Below, in pieces: positions 34,720 to 43,961 of a stretch of DNA of 64,000 nucleotides. How positions within the stretch are numbered: the first letter of the stretch is position 1; each line of letters starts with the position of its first letter. This stretch comes from Halobacteriales archaeon QH_7_66_36. Its GTDB lineage: Archaea > Halobacteriota > Halobacteria > Halobacteriales > Haloarculaceae. Below the pieces are notes generated by a model. That model saw only the letters and a list, made by a program, of their open reading frames with translations, made no database searches and was not told the DNA's origin. A program made the translations under genes and the position numbers. The stretch lies in assembly GCA_003021175.1 (NCBI GenBank), contig PXQV01000017.1, positions 62,001-126,000 on the forward strand, read 5' to 3'.

Positions 34720-36201
34720 TTACTCGTCGAGTTCGGCGCGGAGCCGTTCGTTGACCGTACCGGGGTCGGCGGAGCCGCTCGTCGCCTGCATCACCTGTCC
34801 GACGAGGAAGTTGAGCGCCCCCTCCTCGCCGCTCTCGTAGTCGTCGACCGCGTCGGGGTTCTCCTCGATGGCCTCCCGAACCGCCGCGAGCACCGCGTTG
34901 TCGTCGGTCTTGCCCAGTCCCTCGGCTTCGACGACGGCGTCGGGCGCGAGCCCGTCGTCAAGCATCCGGCGGAGCACGACCTCCTCGGCGTTCTTGGTCG
35001 TGATCGCCTCGCCGTCGACGAGGTCGATCAGCCGCGTGAACTCGTCGAGCCGGCCCTCGACGTCCGTCACCTGCATGTCGCGGTAGTTGAGTTCGCCGAG
35101 CAGGTTGTCCGCGACCCACGTCGCCGCGAGGTCGGAGTCGAACTCGGCGGCGACCGTCTCGTAGAAGTCCGCCACCTGTTTCGTCGAGGTGAGCTTCGAT
35201 GCGGACTCGGCGGAGAGGTCGTACTCCCCGCGGAACCGCTCGCGGCGCGCGTCGGGGAGTTCGGGGATGGCGATCTCTTCCTTCCAGCCGGAGACGCGCA
35301 GCGGCGGCAGGTCCGCCTCGCGGAAGTACCGGTAGTCCTTCTCTTCCTCCTTCGAGCGCATGGAGACGGTGATGCCGCGCGACTCGTCCCAGTGGCGCGT
35401 TTCCTGTTCCACCTCGCGGCCGCGGCGGACGGCGTTCTTCTGTCGCGTCTCCTCGTAGGCGAGCGCCTGCTGTGCGCCCCTGTGCGAGGAGATGTTCTTG
35501 ACTTCGGTGCGGTTGGCGTCTTCGAGCGCCGCCGAGATGTCGTCACCGTCGAGCGTTTTGCTGTCGACGATGGAGAGGTTGGCGTCGACGCGCAGCGAGC
35601 CGTCCCGCGAGGCGTCGAAGACGCCGAGATACTCCAGCACCTCCTCCAGCTTCGCGAGGAAGGCGCGCACCTCGTCGGCCCCACGAAAGTCGGGTTCGGT
35701 GACGATCTCCATCAGCGGCGTGCCGGCGCGGTTGTAGTCGACGAGCGTGTAGTCGGCAGTGTCGATGCTGCCGCCGGCGTGCTGGAGGCTTCCGGGGTCC
35801 TCTTCGAGGTGGGCCCGGCGGATGTTGACGGTGCGTTCCTCGCCGTCGACCCGGAAAGCGAGTTCGCCGTCCGCACAGATCGGCGCGTCGTACTGCGTGA
35901 TCTGGAAGTTCTTCGGCAGGTCGGGGTAGTAGTAGTTCTTCCGGTGGAAGCTGGTCTCCTCGGGGATCTCGGCGTCGATGGCCTTCCCCACCTTCACGCC
36001 GGCCTCGACGGCCCCTTCGTTGAGCACGGGGAGGGCACCGGGAAGGCCGAGACACGTCGGACACACCCGCGAGTTGGGCACCTCGTCGTCGGCCGCGTCC
36101 GTCGAACAGCCACAGAATATCTTCGTGTCCGTCTCGAGCTGGACGTGGACCTCCAGCCCGATGACGGCCGAGAGGTCACGCTCGGCGGTCTGTGCAGTCA
36201 T
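34720..36201 (-). CDS. gatB: Asp/Glu-tRNA amidotransferase subunit B
   Basis: The 493-residue GatB activates and amidates Asp-tRNA(Asn) or Glu-tRNA(Gln) with GatA and GatC. The cradle motif starts IGLEVHVQLETDTKIFCGCS, followed by CPTCLGLPGALPVLN. Further signatures are FHRKNYYYPDLPKNFQITQY and LEDPGSLQHAGGS. The YqeY-like tail ends FLVGQVMQATSGSADPGTVN. Length is normal. gatA and gatC are not in the window. Confidence 0.96.
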   Translation of the reverse strand: MTAQTAERDLSAVIGLEVHVQLETDTKIFCGCSTDAADDEVPNSRVCPTCLGLPGALPVLNEGAVEAGVKVGKAIDAEIPEETSFHRKNYYYPDLPKNFQITQYDAPICADGELAFRVDGEERTVNIRRAHLEEDPGSLQHAGGSIDTADYTLVDYNRAGTPLMEIVTEPDFRGADEVRAFLAKLEEVLEYLGVFDASRDGSLRVDANLSIVDSKTLDGDDISAALEDANRTEVKNISSHRGAQQALAYEETRQKNAVRRGREVEQETRHWDESRGITVSMRSKEEEKDYRYFREADLPPLRVSGWKEEIAIPELPDARRERFRGEYDLSAESASKLTSTKQVADFYETVAAEFDSDLAATWVADNLLGELNYRDMQVTDVEGRLDEFTRLIDLVDGEAITTKNAEEVVLRRMLDDGLAPDAVVEAEGLGKTDDNAVLAAVREAIEENPDAVDDYESGEEGALNFLVGQVMQATSGSADPGTVNERLRAELDE

Positions 36202-36400
36202 TACAGTGTGGTTCGGGGCTGACTGCTAAAGTTTGACGGACCGCCGATACGTCGCCGGGGCGGCTGGCTCCGGGCAGTCGGCAGTCGCGCGAGCCGTGTC
36301 GTTTCAGCAGCTCCAGAGGAACGCACGGCGGCGCGGACGTATCAGGCGTCATGCCATTGTCTGACGCAGGTTTATGTTCGTGGGGTGTGGGGCTGTGGAC

Positions 36401-36745
36401 ATGACAGGCAACCGTGTGGAGGAGCTCGAGGACACCGTCGCACAGCTCGAAGCCACGGTGTCGGGACTGACCGACGAGTTGGTGGAGACGAAGGAGCGAC
36501 TTCGACTCATCGAGGACCACTTCGGGCCGGAACTGGACGACATCATCGAGGGGCAAACCAGTCGCTCGTCGGACATGGTCGCGGAAACTGCAGCAAGCGA
36601 GCCAGCCGAAACGCCGCAGGAAGCGCCACAGGAGGCCGTCGACGCTGCCGTCGGGGCGGCGACAGAATCGGCCGACGGGTCTAAGCCTGAGGAGACGGAA
36701 GGCGACGACGAGAGCGCCGGGACCGACGACATCATCGTCGCGTAA
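36401..36745 (+). CDS. DUF7518-like coiled-coil protein upstream of smc
   Basis: The 114-residue acidic protein starts with a heptad coiled coil (RVEELEDTVAQLEATVSGLT, then ETKERLRLIEDHFG) and has a long disordered tail rich in Glu, Ala and Thr. It precedes smc by 22 bases in the same direction, so it is probably co-transcribed with smc-scpA. I recall the family as DUF7518; function unknown. An in-frame upstream ATG at 36374 is possible. Confidence 0.75.
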   Translation: MTGNRVEELEDTVAQLEATVSGLTDELVETKERLRLIEDHFGPELDDIIEGQTSRSSDMVAETAASEPAETPQEAPQEAVDAAVGAATESADGSKPEETEGDDESAGTDDIIVA

Positions 36746-36767
36746 CCCGGGCCGCCACGAGCGCCCA

Positions 36768-39700
36768 ATGTACATCAAAGAGCTCGTACTGGACGATTTC
36801 AAGAGCTTCGGCCGGAAGACTCGTATCCCGTTTTATCAGGACTTCACGACGATCAGCGGCCCCAACGGCTCGGGCAAGTCGAACATCATCGACTCCGTGC
36901 TGTTCGCGCTGGGGCTGGCTCGCACGTCGGGGATCCGCGCCGAGAAGCTCACCGACCTCATCTTCGACCCGAGCGACGAGGGCGTGGACAGCTTCGCGGG
37001 CGAGCGCGAGGCGTCCGTCGAGGTGATCCTCGACAACGACGACCGGACGCTCACGCGCGAACAGGTCGTCTCCGCCGCCGGCAGCGACGACGTGGGCGAT
37101 GTCGACGAGATACGGGTCCGTCGCCGCGTGAAGCAGACTGACGAGGAGAAGTACTACTCCTACTACTATCTCAACGACCGCGCGGTGAATCTCTCGGACA
37201 TTCAGGATCTGCTCGCGGCCGCGGGCGTCACGCCGGAGGGGTACAACGTCGTGATGCAGGGCGACGTGACGGAGATCATCACCATGTCGCCGTTCGCGCG
37301 CCGGGGTATCATTGACGAGATCGCCGGCGTCGCGGAGTTCGACGCGAAGAAGGAGGACGCCTTCGAGGAGCTGGAGACGGTCCAAGAGCGCGTCGACGAG
37401 GCCGCTCTCCGCATCGAGGAGAAGGAAACGCGCCTCGAACAGCTGAGCGACGAGCGGGAGACCGCGCTCAAGTACGAGGAGCTACGCGATCAGAGGGAGG
37501 AGTACGAGGGCTACCTGAAGGCGGCCGAACTGGAGGACAAACGCGAGGAGTTGGCCGACGCGAACGAGCGGAGAGAGGAGTTGGAGGCCGACCTCGACAC
37601 GCTCCGGACGGAACTCGACGAGCGACAGGGCCGGGTGACGCGGCTCGAAGAGGACCTCGAAGACCTCAACCACGAGATAGAGCGGAAGGGCGAGGACGAG
37701 CAGATCGAGATCAAACGCGAGATCGAGTCGCTGAAAGGCGAGATCGACCGGTTCGAGGACCGCATCGAGACGCAGGAGGAGCGCATCGAGGAGGCGGAAA
37801 ACGAGCGGAGTCAGGCGTTCGTCCAGATCGACCGGAAACAGGAGACGGTCGACGAACTGGAGACGGACATCCGCGAACTGAAGGTGCAGAAAGCGTCGCT
37901 GAAGGCGGACAAGGAGGAGAAGCAGGCGGAACTCGACGAGATAGAAGCCGAGATCGCCGACCTCGACACGGAGTACGAGGAGCTGCGCGACGGCATCGAC
38001 GAGCGACGCGCCGAGGCCGACGAGCTCCGCGACGAGAAGAACGACCTCCAGCGCGAGCAGGACCGTCTCCTCGACGAGGCTCGCCGTCGCTCCTCGGAGA
38101 AACGCGAGAAGGAGTCACAGATCGAAACCGCCGAGACACAGATCCCGGACATCGAGGCGGAGAAGTCCGACCTCGAATCCGAGCTGGAGAAGGCGGAGGC
38201 GAATCTCGACACCATCTCCGAGGTAGTGGACGACCTGAAATCCGAGAAGGCGGAGCTCCAGAGCGACCTTGACGAGCTGGAAGACGAGATCGCGGCCAAA
38301 CAGCAGGAGTACGCCGAACTGGAGGCGCGGGCCGGCGAGTCGGGCGACTCCTCGTTCGGCCGCGCGGTCTCGACCGTGCTGAACGGTGGCCTCGACGGCG
38401 TGCACGGCGCAGTCGCGCAACTCGGGTCCGTGTCGCCGGAGTACGCCGAGGCGTGTGAGACGGCGGCCGGCGGGCGGATGGCGAACGTCGTCGTCGACGA
38501 CGACTCCGTGGGGCAGCGCTGTATCGAGTACCTGAAACAGCGCAACGCCGGGCGCGCGACGTTCCTCCCGATGACGGAGATGCACGCGCGGTCGCTGCCG
38601 AGTCTCCCCTCGCTGCCGGGCGTCGTCGACTTCGCGTACAATCTGGTCGACTTCGATTCGACGTACAGCGAGGTGTTCTCCTACGTGCTGGGCGATACGC
38701 TCGTCGTCGAGGACATGGACACCGCCCGTGAACTGATGGGCGATTTCCGCCTCGTCACGCTGGACGGCGACTTGGCCGAGAAGTCCGGCGCGATGACCGG
38801 CGGGTCGACTTCCGGGTCGCGCTACTCCTTCGAGAAGGGCGGCGAGGGCCAGCTCCAGCGGATGGCCGAGCGCATCCAGCAGTTGGAGGACGACCGCGCC
38901 GCGCTCCGCGAGGAGATCAGCGACGTGGACGAGCGATTAGAGGACGCCCGCGACCGCAAGACCGACGCCGCCGACAAGGTGCGCGACATCGAGTCGTCGA
39001 TCGAGCGGAAGGAGGAGGAGATAGCCGACGTGGAAGCCGAAATCGAGGAACTGGAAGCAGACCTCGAAGATATCGAAGCCGAGCGCGAGGAGACCCAGTT
39101 GGAGATGGAGACCATCGAGGCGGACATCGCGGAGACGGACGACGCAATCTCGGACCTTGAAGCCGAAATCGACGAGCTACAGGCCGAACTCGAAGACTCC
39201 GAGGTGAAGACGCTCAACGAGGAGGCCGAGTCGATCCGCGAGGAGGTAACCGACCTCGACTCGCGGATGGACGAGCTGGACGCCGACCTCAACGAACTCA
39301 CCTTGGAGAAGGAGTACGCCGAGGACGCCATCGACGACCTCCACGAGAGCATCGAGACGGCACAGAACCGGAAGGCTGAGGCCGAGGAGACGGTCGCCGA
39401 TCTGGAAGCCGAGATCGGAGAGCGGGAGGAGACCCTCGAAGCGAAGCGAGAGGCCGTCGCGGAACTCGAAGCCGAGCTGTCGGAGCTGAAGTCCGACCGC
39501 GACGACCTGCGCGAGGAGGTTCGGGAGGCGAAGGACGCCCGCGACGAACAGCAGTCGCAGGTGAACGAGGTCGAGACCGACCTCGCCGAGTTGGAGGAGC
39601 AGGCCGAGCGGTTGGAGTGGGAGATCGACGAGCTGGAGTCGCAGGTCGGCGACTACGACGCCGAGGAGATCCCCGACCTGTCGAGCGTGAAAGGCCAGAT

Positions 39701-40343
39701 CACGAAGCTGGAGAATCGGATGGAGGAACTGGAGCCGGTCAACATGCTCGCCATCGAGGAGTACGACGAGGTGGCGGCCGACCTCGAAGAGCTGGAAGAG
39801 CGTCGGGCGACGCTCGAAGCGGAGGCCGACGGCATCCGCGACCGCATCGCGGAGTTCGACGCGAAGAAGAAAGCGACGTTCATGGAGGCGTTCGAGGGGA
39901 TCAACGCGGAGTTCGAGCAGATATTCGCGCGCCTCTCCGACGGGTCGGGCGAACTCGTCTTAGAAGACCCCGAAGACCCGTTCGACGGCGGAATGACGAT
40001 GAAGGCACAGCCGCGCGACAAACCCGTCCAGCGGCTGGACGCGATGAGCGGCGGCGAGAAGTCGCTGACCGCGCTCGCCTTCGTCTTCGCCGTCCAGCGG
40101 TACAACCCGGCACCGTTCTACGCGCTCGACGAGGTGGATGCGTTCCTCGACGCGGCCAACGCCGAGATGGTCGGCGAGATGGTGGACGAACTCGCGGGCG
40201 ACGCGCAGTTCGTCGTCGTCTCGCACCGGTCGGCGCTGCTCGAACGGTCGGAGCGGGCAATCGGCGTCACGATGGGCGACGACAACATCTCCGCGGTGAC
40301 GGGGATCGACCTGAGCCAGCAGGGGGTGCCCGCGGATGACTGA
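36768..40343 (+). CDS. smc: Chromosome segregation ATPase SMC
   Basis: This is a 1,191-residue SMC. Walker A GPNGSGKSN is at residues 31-39, followed by a long first coiled coil. The hinge sits at about 530-680 (FGRAVSTVLNGGLDGVHGAV through SGAMTGGSTSGSRYSF). The second coil leads to the ABC signature LDAMSGGEKSLTALAFVFAV, and Walker B is FYALDEVDAFLD. With ScpA it forms the condensin-like ring that organises the chromosome. The coiled coils are unusually acidic, as expected for a haloarchaeon. scpA follows after 21 bases. Confidence 0.98.
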   Translation: MYIKELVLDDFKSFGRKTRIPFYQDFTTISGPNGSGKSNIIDSVLFALGLARTSGIRAEKLTDLIFDPSDEGVDSFAGEREASVEVILDNDDRTLTREQVVSAAGSDDVGDVDEIRVRRRVKQTDEEKYYSYYYLNDRAVNLSDIQDLLAAAGVTPEGYNVVMQGDVTEIITMSPFARRGIIDEIAGVAEFDAKKEDAFEELETVQERVDEAALRIEEKETRLEQLSDERETALKYEELRDQREEYEGYLKAAELEDKREELADANERREELEADLDTLRTELDERQGRVTRLEEDLEDLNHEIERKGEDEQIEIKREIESLKGEIDRFEDRIETQEERIEEAENERSQAFVQIDRKQETVDELETDIRELKVQKASLKADKEEKQAELDEIEAEIADLDTEYEELRDGIDERRAEADELRDEKNDLQREQDRLLDEARRRSSEKREKESQIETAETQIPDIEAEKSDLESELEKAEANLDTISEVVDDLKSEKAELQSDLDELEDEIAAKQQEYAELEARAGESGDSSFGRAVSTVLNGGLDGVHGAVAQLGSVSPEYAEACETAAGGRMANVVVDDDSVGQRCIEYLKQRNAGRATFLPMTEMHARSLPSLPSLPGVVDFAYNLVDFDSTYSEVFSYVLGDTLVVEDMDTARELMGDFRLVTLDGDLAEKSGAMTGGSTSGSRYSFEKGGEGQLQRMAERIQQLEDDRAALREEISDVDERLEDARDRKTDAADKVRDIESSIERKEEEIADVEAEIEELEADLEDIEAEREETQLEMETIEADIAETDDAISDLEAEIDELQAELEDSEVKTLNEEAESIREEVTDLDSRMDELDADLNELTLEKEYAEDAIDDLHESIETAQNRKAEAEETVADLEAEIGEREETLEAKREAVAELEAELSELKSDRDDLREEVREAKDARDEQQSQVNEVETDLAELEEQAERLEWEIDELESQVGDYDAEEIPDLSSVKGQITKLENRMEELEPVNMLAIEEYDEVAADLEELEERRATLEAEADGIRDRIAEFDAKKKATFMEAFEGINAEFEQIFARLSDGSGELVLEDPEDPFDGGMTMKAQPRDKPVQRLDAMSGGEKSLTALAFVFAVQRYNPAPFYALDEVDAFLDAANAEMVGEMVDELAGDAQFVVVSHRSALLERSERAIGVTMGDDNISAVTGIDLSQQGVPADD

Positions 40344-40364
40344 GGAACTCCGAGGTGGGTCACC

Positions 40365-41297
40365 GTGACCGACGACATTCCGCTCGACATCACCGGCCAC
40401 GACGAGGAGAAGCGACGCCGCGAGGGTGAACCGTCGACTGACGCCCCGAACGACGCGGCAACTGACGACGACGGTCTGCTCTCGGAGTTCGACGTGTCGG
40501 CACCCGGCGAGGGCGACGAGGTGGAGCCGGTGGAACTGCTCGTCCAACTCGCGAAGGACGGCGACATCGAGCCGTGGGACATCGACATCGTGCGGGTGAC
40601 CGAGCGGTTCCTCGACCGGTTGGACGACGCCGACCTGCGGGCCGGCGGGCGAGCGCTGTTCTACGCCTCCGTCCTGTTGCGAATGAAGTCGGACGCGATG
40701 TTGGACGACGGCGAGAAGCAGGCCGAGCCCGAACCGGAGCCGTGGGACGCGCCGCGCGACGACGAACACGACCCGTTCGCGGCGCTGGAACGGGAGATCG
40801 ACCGTCGACTCGACCGCAAACACGCCCGGGGGACGCCACAGACGCTCGACGAACTCGTCCGCGAACTCCGCGAGCGGGAGCGCGAGACGGTGTGGAAGGA
40901 GTCGCGGACGTACGACACCTCCGAGTCGGCCGGCGGCTACGCGCGCGGCACCCAGACGCTGGATTACCGGAGCGGCGACGACATGCGCGTGGACGAGGAG
41001 CCGCGCGAGGACGAGGCGCTCGGCAGGACCCACGAGGAGCACATGGAGGAGATCGTGAACGACGTGTATCTGACGTGTCAGCGCCAGTACGAGCAGGGTC
41101 GCGACGAGGTGTTGTACGCGGAGATCGTCGACGCCGGCGGCTCGCGCGTCGACACGTTCCTCGGCCTGCTGTTTCTCGCCCACCGCGGACAGGTCCGACT
41201 CGAACAGGACGAGCTGTTCGGCGACCTGTGGGTGTGTGATCCGGCCGCGACCGGCGAGGGAACGGAGGCGCTCGCGGATGGGGGCACCGAGGAGTAG
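40365..41297 (+). CDS. scpA: Segregation and condensation protein A
   Basis: The 310-residue kleisin bridges the SMC heads. The N-terminal domain carries EPVELLVQLAKDGDIEPWDI, then DIVRVTERFLDRL and the helix GRALFYASVLLRMKSDAML. The C-terminal winged helix (RVDTFLGLLFLAHRGQVRLE, ending FGDLWVC) binds the SMC ATPase head. The GTG at 40365 gives a typical haloarchaeal N-terminus (TDDIPLDITGHDEEKRRREG). ScpB is not encoded here. Confidence 0.95.
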   Translation: MTDDIPLDITGHDEEKRRREGEPSTDAPNDAATDDDGLLSEFDVSAPGEGDEVEPVELLVQLAKDGDIEPWDIDIVRVTERFLDRLDDADLRAGGRALFYASVLLRMKSDAMLDDGEKQAEPEPEPWDAPRDDEHDPFAALEREIDRRLDRKHARGTPQTLDELVRELRERERETVWKESRTYDTSESAGGYARGTQTLDYRSGDDMRVDEEPREDEALGRTHEEHMEEIVNDVYLTCQRQYEQGRDEVLYAEIVDAGGSRVDTFLGLLFLAHRGQVRLEQDELFGDLWVCDPAATGEGTEALADGGTEE

Positions 41298-41411
41298 TCG
41301 GGGTCGATTCGACGGGCGCGTCACGAACTGGGAATCGCAGCGACTAATGCCACGGGTGGCACACGCCGCCAGCACGCGCTACCGCAGACAAACGAACCGC
41401 GCCGTGGCACA

Positions 41412-42290
41412 CTACGGGAACTGCAACGCCGTTCGCTCGCCGGCGGCACCGACCGTCGCGGCGTAGGCGTGCAGCGTCGGGAGCACACCGCCCGCGTTCG
41501 CGTTGAAGTCGGCGAAGTGGTCGGCGAGCGCGACAGCGGCGTCCGCCTCGAAGCCGGCCGCGTCGAGTTCCGCCGGCGTGAGCGCGGGTGCCGTCGGCAG
41601 CCCGCGGACGAACGTGTCGAGGAGCGCGGCCGCGTCGTCGGTCGCGTCGTCGTACCCGCTCGCGGTGAACGTCGGCTCCAGTCGCGCCCACAGCGCGTCG
41701 AAGGCGTCGGGCCACTGCGCGAGACAGCGGTGGATGCTCGGCAGCATGGGACCGAGGTCGTGGTAGTCGCGCACCGCTGCGACCGGTTCGGGGGCCCGCT
41801 CGGCCGACTCGTCCATACCCGCGAGCGTGACCGGTCGGCCGCGGTCGGCGTCGAGCGGCTCGGGATACGGCGCGGTCGCCGCCCGGCCGGTCGCAGGGTC
41901 GGTCGCCACGCGCCCGCCGTTCAACAGCCGGTCGCACGTCTCGAAGGCGACAGCGAGCCGCGGCGCGACGACGTCGAAGGTCGCGAGCTGGCCGCGAAGC
42001 TCCGTCAGCTCCGCAGGGGAGATGTCGAGCCCGCTCGGGTCGAGTTCGGCCGCGTCGACGCCCGACAGCACCGCGTCGCGGTAGGCGACCGAGAAGGCCG
42101 CGAAGCGGCGGGTCGTGAAGACGGGCGCGAGCTGATACCACGCGTGACGGAACAGCTCGGGCTCGTGGGCCATCGCCACGCGCCAGACGGAGTTGACCAG
42201 CGGCGCGCGCAGCGTCCGCCGGATATCGTCGTACGTGCCGGCCTTCCAGCCGGTCGCCTCGTGTTCGAGGAGCTGGACCGTCGCGTCCAT
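41412..42290 (-). CDS. DehI-family haloacid dehalogenase-like protein
   Basis: The 292-residue helical protein has two related halves, as in DehI dehalogenases: PLVNSVWRVAMAHEPELFRH with WYQLAPVFTTRRFAAFSVAY, and LGPMLPSIHRCLAQWPDAFD with LWARLEPTFTASGYDDAT. DehI enzymes hydrolyse D- and L-2-haloalkanoates; haloarchaeal members are mostly untested, so activity is inferred from family only. A TATAAT element about 25 bases upstream (42312-42317) suggests a leaderless promoter. Confidence 0.82.
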   Translation of the reverse strand: MDATVQLLEHEATGWKAGTYDDIRRTLRAPLVNSVWRVAMAHEPELFRHAWYQLAPVFTTRRFAAFSVAYRDAVLSGVDAAELDPSGLDISPAELTELRGQLATFDVVAPRLAVAFETCDRLLNGGRVATDPATGRAATAPYPEPLDADRGRPVTLAGMDESAERAPEPVAAVRDYHDLGPMLPSIHRCLAQWPDAFDALWARLEPTFTASGYDDATDDAAALLDTFVRGLPTAPALTPAELDAAGFEADAAVALADHFADFNANAGGVLPTLHAYAATVGAAGERTALQFP

Positions 42291-42352
42291 GTTCGGTGTT
42301 CGATGGCTCCGGTATAATTCCCGGGCCGGTTTCGGGGGTCGGTCGAACGCTT

Positions 42353-42384
42353 ATGTATATGCGGACGTATAGCATCTGTATATG
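42353..42384 (+). promoter_or_regulatory. Promoter/operator region of the RHH-ParE pair
   Basis: AT-rich direct repeats ATGTATATG (42353-42361) and TGTATATG (42377-42384) flank GCGGACGTATAGC and run into the start codon of the antitoxin at 42382. The spacing of 24 bases, about two helical turns, suits cooperative binding by a ribbon-helix-helix dimer; it also holds the TATA element. This is inferred. Confidence 0.45.
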
Positions 42385-42675
42385 TCAAACGCCGACGCGA
42401 CCGACGACGATGCGCCGGAGATGGTTCAGATCAACCTCCGTCTCAGCGAGGCGTTTCTTGAGGACATCGACGCGACGTGGCGCGAGCAGGGGTTCAGTTC
42501 CCGTAGCGAGTTCCTCCGGTACGTCGCCCGTGACGCGGTGAAACACCCGGATTTCTCCCGTACGGGATGGAAGCAGGTCGCCGCAAACGAGCACGAACTC
42601 CGAACCGAGGACGCCGAGTTCGTCTCACGGGGAGAGGTGCTGGCGATGGTAGGCGAGGACGTAGATGACGAGTGA
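42382..42675 (+). CDS. Ribbon-helix-helix antitoxin (CopG-like)
   Basis: The 97-residue protein has the RHH strand and helices MVQINLRLSEAFLEDIDATW, then SSRSEFLRYVARDAVKHPDF. The C-terminal tail is acidic, suited to toxin binding. It overlaps the next gene by 11 bases, the classical arrangement of antitoxin before RelE/ParE toxin. Autoregulation is likely given the repeats upstream. Confidence 0.88.
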   Translation: MSNADATDDDAPEMVQINLRLSEAFLEDIDATWREQGFSSRSEFLRYVARDAVKHPDFSRTGWKQVAANEHELRTEDAEFVSRGEVLAMVGEDVDDE

Positions 42676-42946
42676 GGCGTGGACGTGGCGGTTCACACCT
42701 CGCGCTGCCGACCAGTTCGACGGGCTGGAAACACACGTACAGGACCGTATCGTCTCGAAGCTGGACGAGGTCGTCGAGTCGCAGTGGCGCGACCCGGACG
42801 CGTTCCTCGAACCCCTTACCGGCGGTCCCTTCTCGAAACTGCGCGTGGGTGAGTACCGGCTCGCGTGTACGCTGAACCATCGCGACACGGCTCTTGAAGT
42901 ACACCGTATCGAGCACAGAAGCGGTGCCTACACCGCCGACGACTGA
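42665..42946 (+). CDS. RelE/ParE-superfamily toxin
   Basis: The 93-residue protein has the small alpha-beta toxin fold: WRFTPRAADQFDGLETHVQD, then RIVSKLDEVVESQWRDPDAF, PLTGGPFSKLRVGEYRLACT and LEVHRIEHRSGAYT. The LRVGEYRL strand with arginine/tyrosine is the usual signature. It targets either mRNA on the ribosome (RelE) or gyrase (ParE); which is not determined. Confidence 0.88.
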   Translation: MTSEAWTWRFTPRAADQFDGLETHVQDRIVSKLDEVVESQWRDPDAFLEPLTGGPFSKLRVGEYRLACTLNHRDTALEVHRIEHRSGAYTADD

Positions 42947-42948
42947 TC

Positions 42949-43803
42949 TCAGAGGTAGTCGCCGACGAGTAGATCGACGCGCTCGCGCACCTCGGCCGGA
43001 ATCGCTTCCGTCGGCGTATTCACCGCGCCCTCGACGGCGTGGGCACAGTCGCAGGCTCGCTCGTCGGGCATCTGCTCGATGGCGTGTCGGACGGTCGCCT
43101 TGTTGGCGTCCTCGTTGGCGGCGGCGTTCTCCAACACCTCCTGAAGCGTCACCTCGCTGTCGGCCTTCCACACGTCGTAGTCGGTGACGCCGGCGACCGT
43201 CGCGTAGCAGAGTTCCGCCTCGCGGGCGAGCTTGGCCTCCGGAATCGCCGTCATCCCGACCACGTCGAACCCCGACGCGCGGAAGTGTTCCGACTCGGCC
43301 CGCGTGGAGTACTGTGGCCCCTCGATGCAGACGTAGGTGCCGTCCTCCTCGACGTCGGCCTCGGCAGCCGTCCGGGCCGCGTCCGCGAGATGTGACTTCA
43401 CGTGGGGGCAGTACGGCTCGGCGAAGGGCATGTGGACGACACAGCCCTCGTCGAAGAAGGTGTACTCGCGCTTGCGCGTGCGGTCGAATATCTGGTCGGG
43501 GACGACGAGCGTGCGCGGCGGCAGATCCTCGCGCAGCGAGCCGACTGCGTTGGACGCGAGCACGCGCTCGACGCCGACCTGCTTCAGCGCGTGGACGTTC
43601 GCACGGTACGGGGCGGTCGTCGGGGAGAGCTGGTGGTCGCGGCCGTGTCGCGGGAGGAAGGCGACCTCCGTGCCGTCGGGCATGGTGCCGACCGTGACGG
43701 GTGCGGCCGGGTCGCCGTAGGGGGTCGTCACGTCGCGTTCGCGGGTGTCCTCAAGCGGGAGCGAGTCGTAGATGCCGGAGCCACCGATGAAGCCGACGGG
43801 CAT
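42949..43803 (-). CDS. mtnP: S-methyl-5'-thioadenosine phosphorylase
   Basis: The 284-residue MTA phosphorylase-family enzyme cleaves methylthioadenosine to adenine and methylthioribose-1-P in methionine salvage. Motifs: VGFIGGSGIYD, FLPRHGRDHQLSP, YRANVHALKQVGV, ASNAVGSL, IEGPQYSTRAESE and VGMTAIPEAKLAREAELCYA. Length is normal. The stop is two bases from the stop of the ParE-like toxin. A TTTA element in GGGCTTTAGCCC, about 27 bases before the ATG, is a likely promoter. Confidence 0.95.
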   Translation of the reverse strand: MPVGFIGGSGIYDSLPLEDTRERDVTTPYGDPAAPVTVGTMPDGTEVAFLPRHGRDHQLSPTTAPYRANVHALKQVGVERVLASNAVGSLREDLPPRTLVVPDQIFDRTRKREYTFFDEGCVVHMPFAEPYCPHVKSHLADAARTAAEADVEEDGTYVCIEGPQYSTRAESEHFRASGFDVVGMTAIPEAKLAREAELCYATVAGVTDYDVWKADSEVTLQEVLENAAANEDANKATVRHAIEQMPDERACDCAHAVEGAVNTPTEAIPAEVRERVDLLVGDYL

Positions 43804-43845
43804 ACCCTGACGTTCGCGGCCGCGGGCTAAAGCCCACGGGTCCGA

Positions 43846-43961
43846 CTACACCAGCAGGCCGTCCTGCAACAGGGCGATGAGCACGGTCAGCACAGGCACG
43901 GACAGCGGCTATCGTCACGACCGGGAAGGATGGCCGTCGCGAAGATGTCCAGCAGGCTCAC
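43846..43961 (-). pseudogene. Internal-deletion relic of an AEC-family permease
   Basis: The GTG at 43961 overlaps the HD gene stop (GTGA) and starts MSLLDIFATAILP, the typical beginning of haloarchaeal AEC (auxin efflux carrier) permeases. Two frames later the DNA reads LSVPVLTVLIALLQDGLLV followed by TAG at 43846-43848, the typical C-terminus of the same family. The whole middle of the gene (normally about 300 codons) is missing and the halves are out of frame, so only a 24-residue peptide could be made. Family assignment is from memory. Confidence 0.7.
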
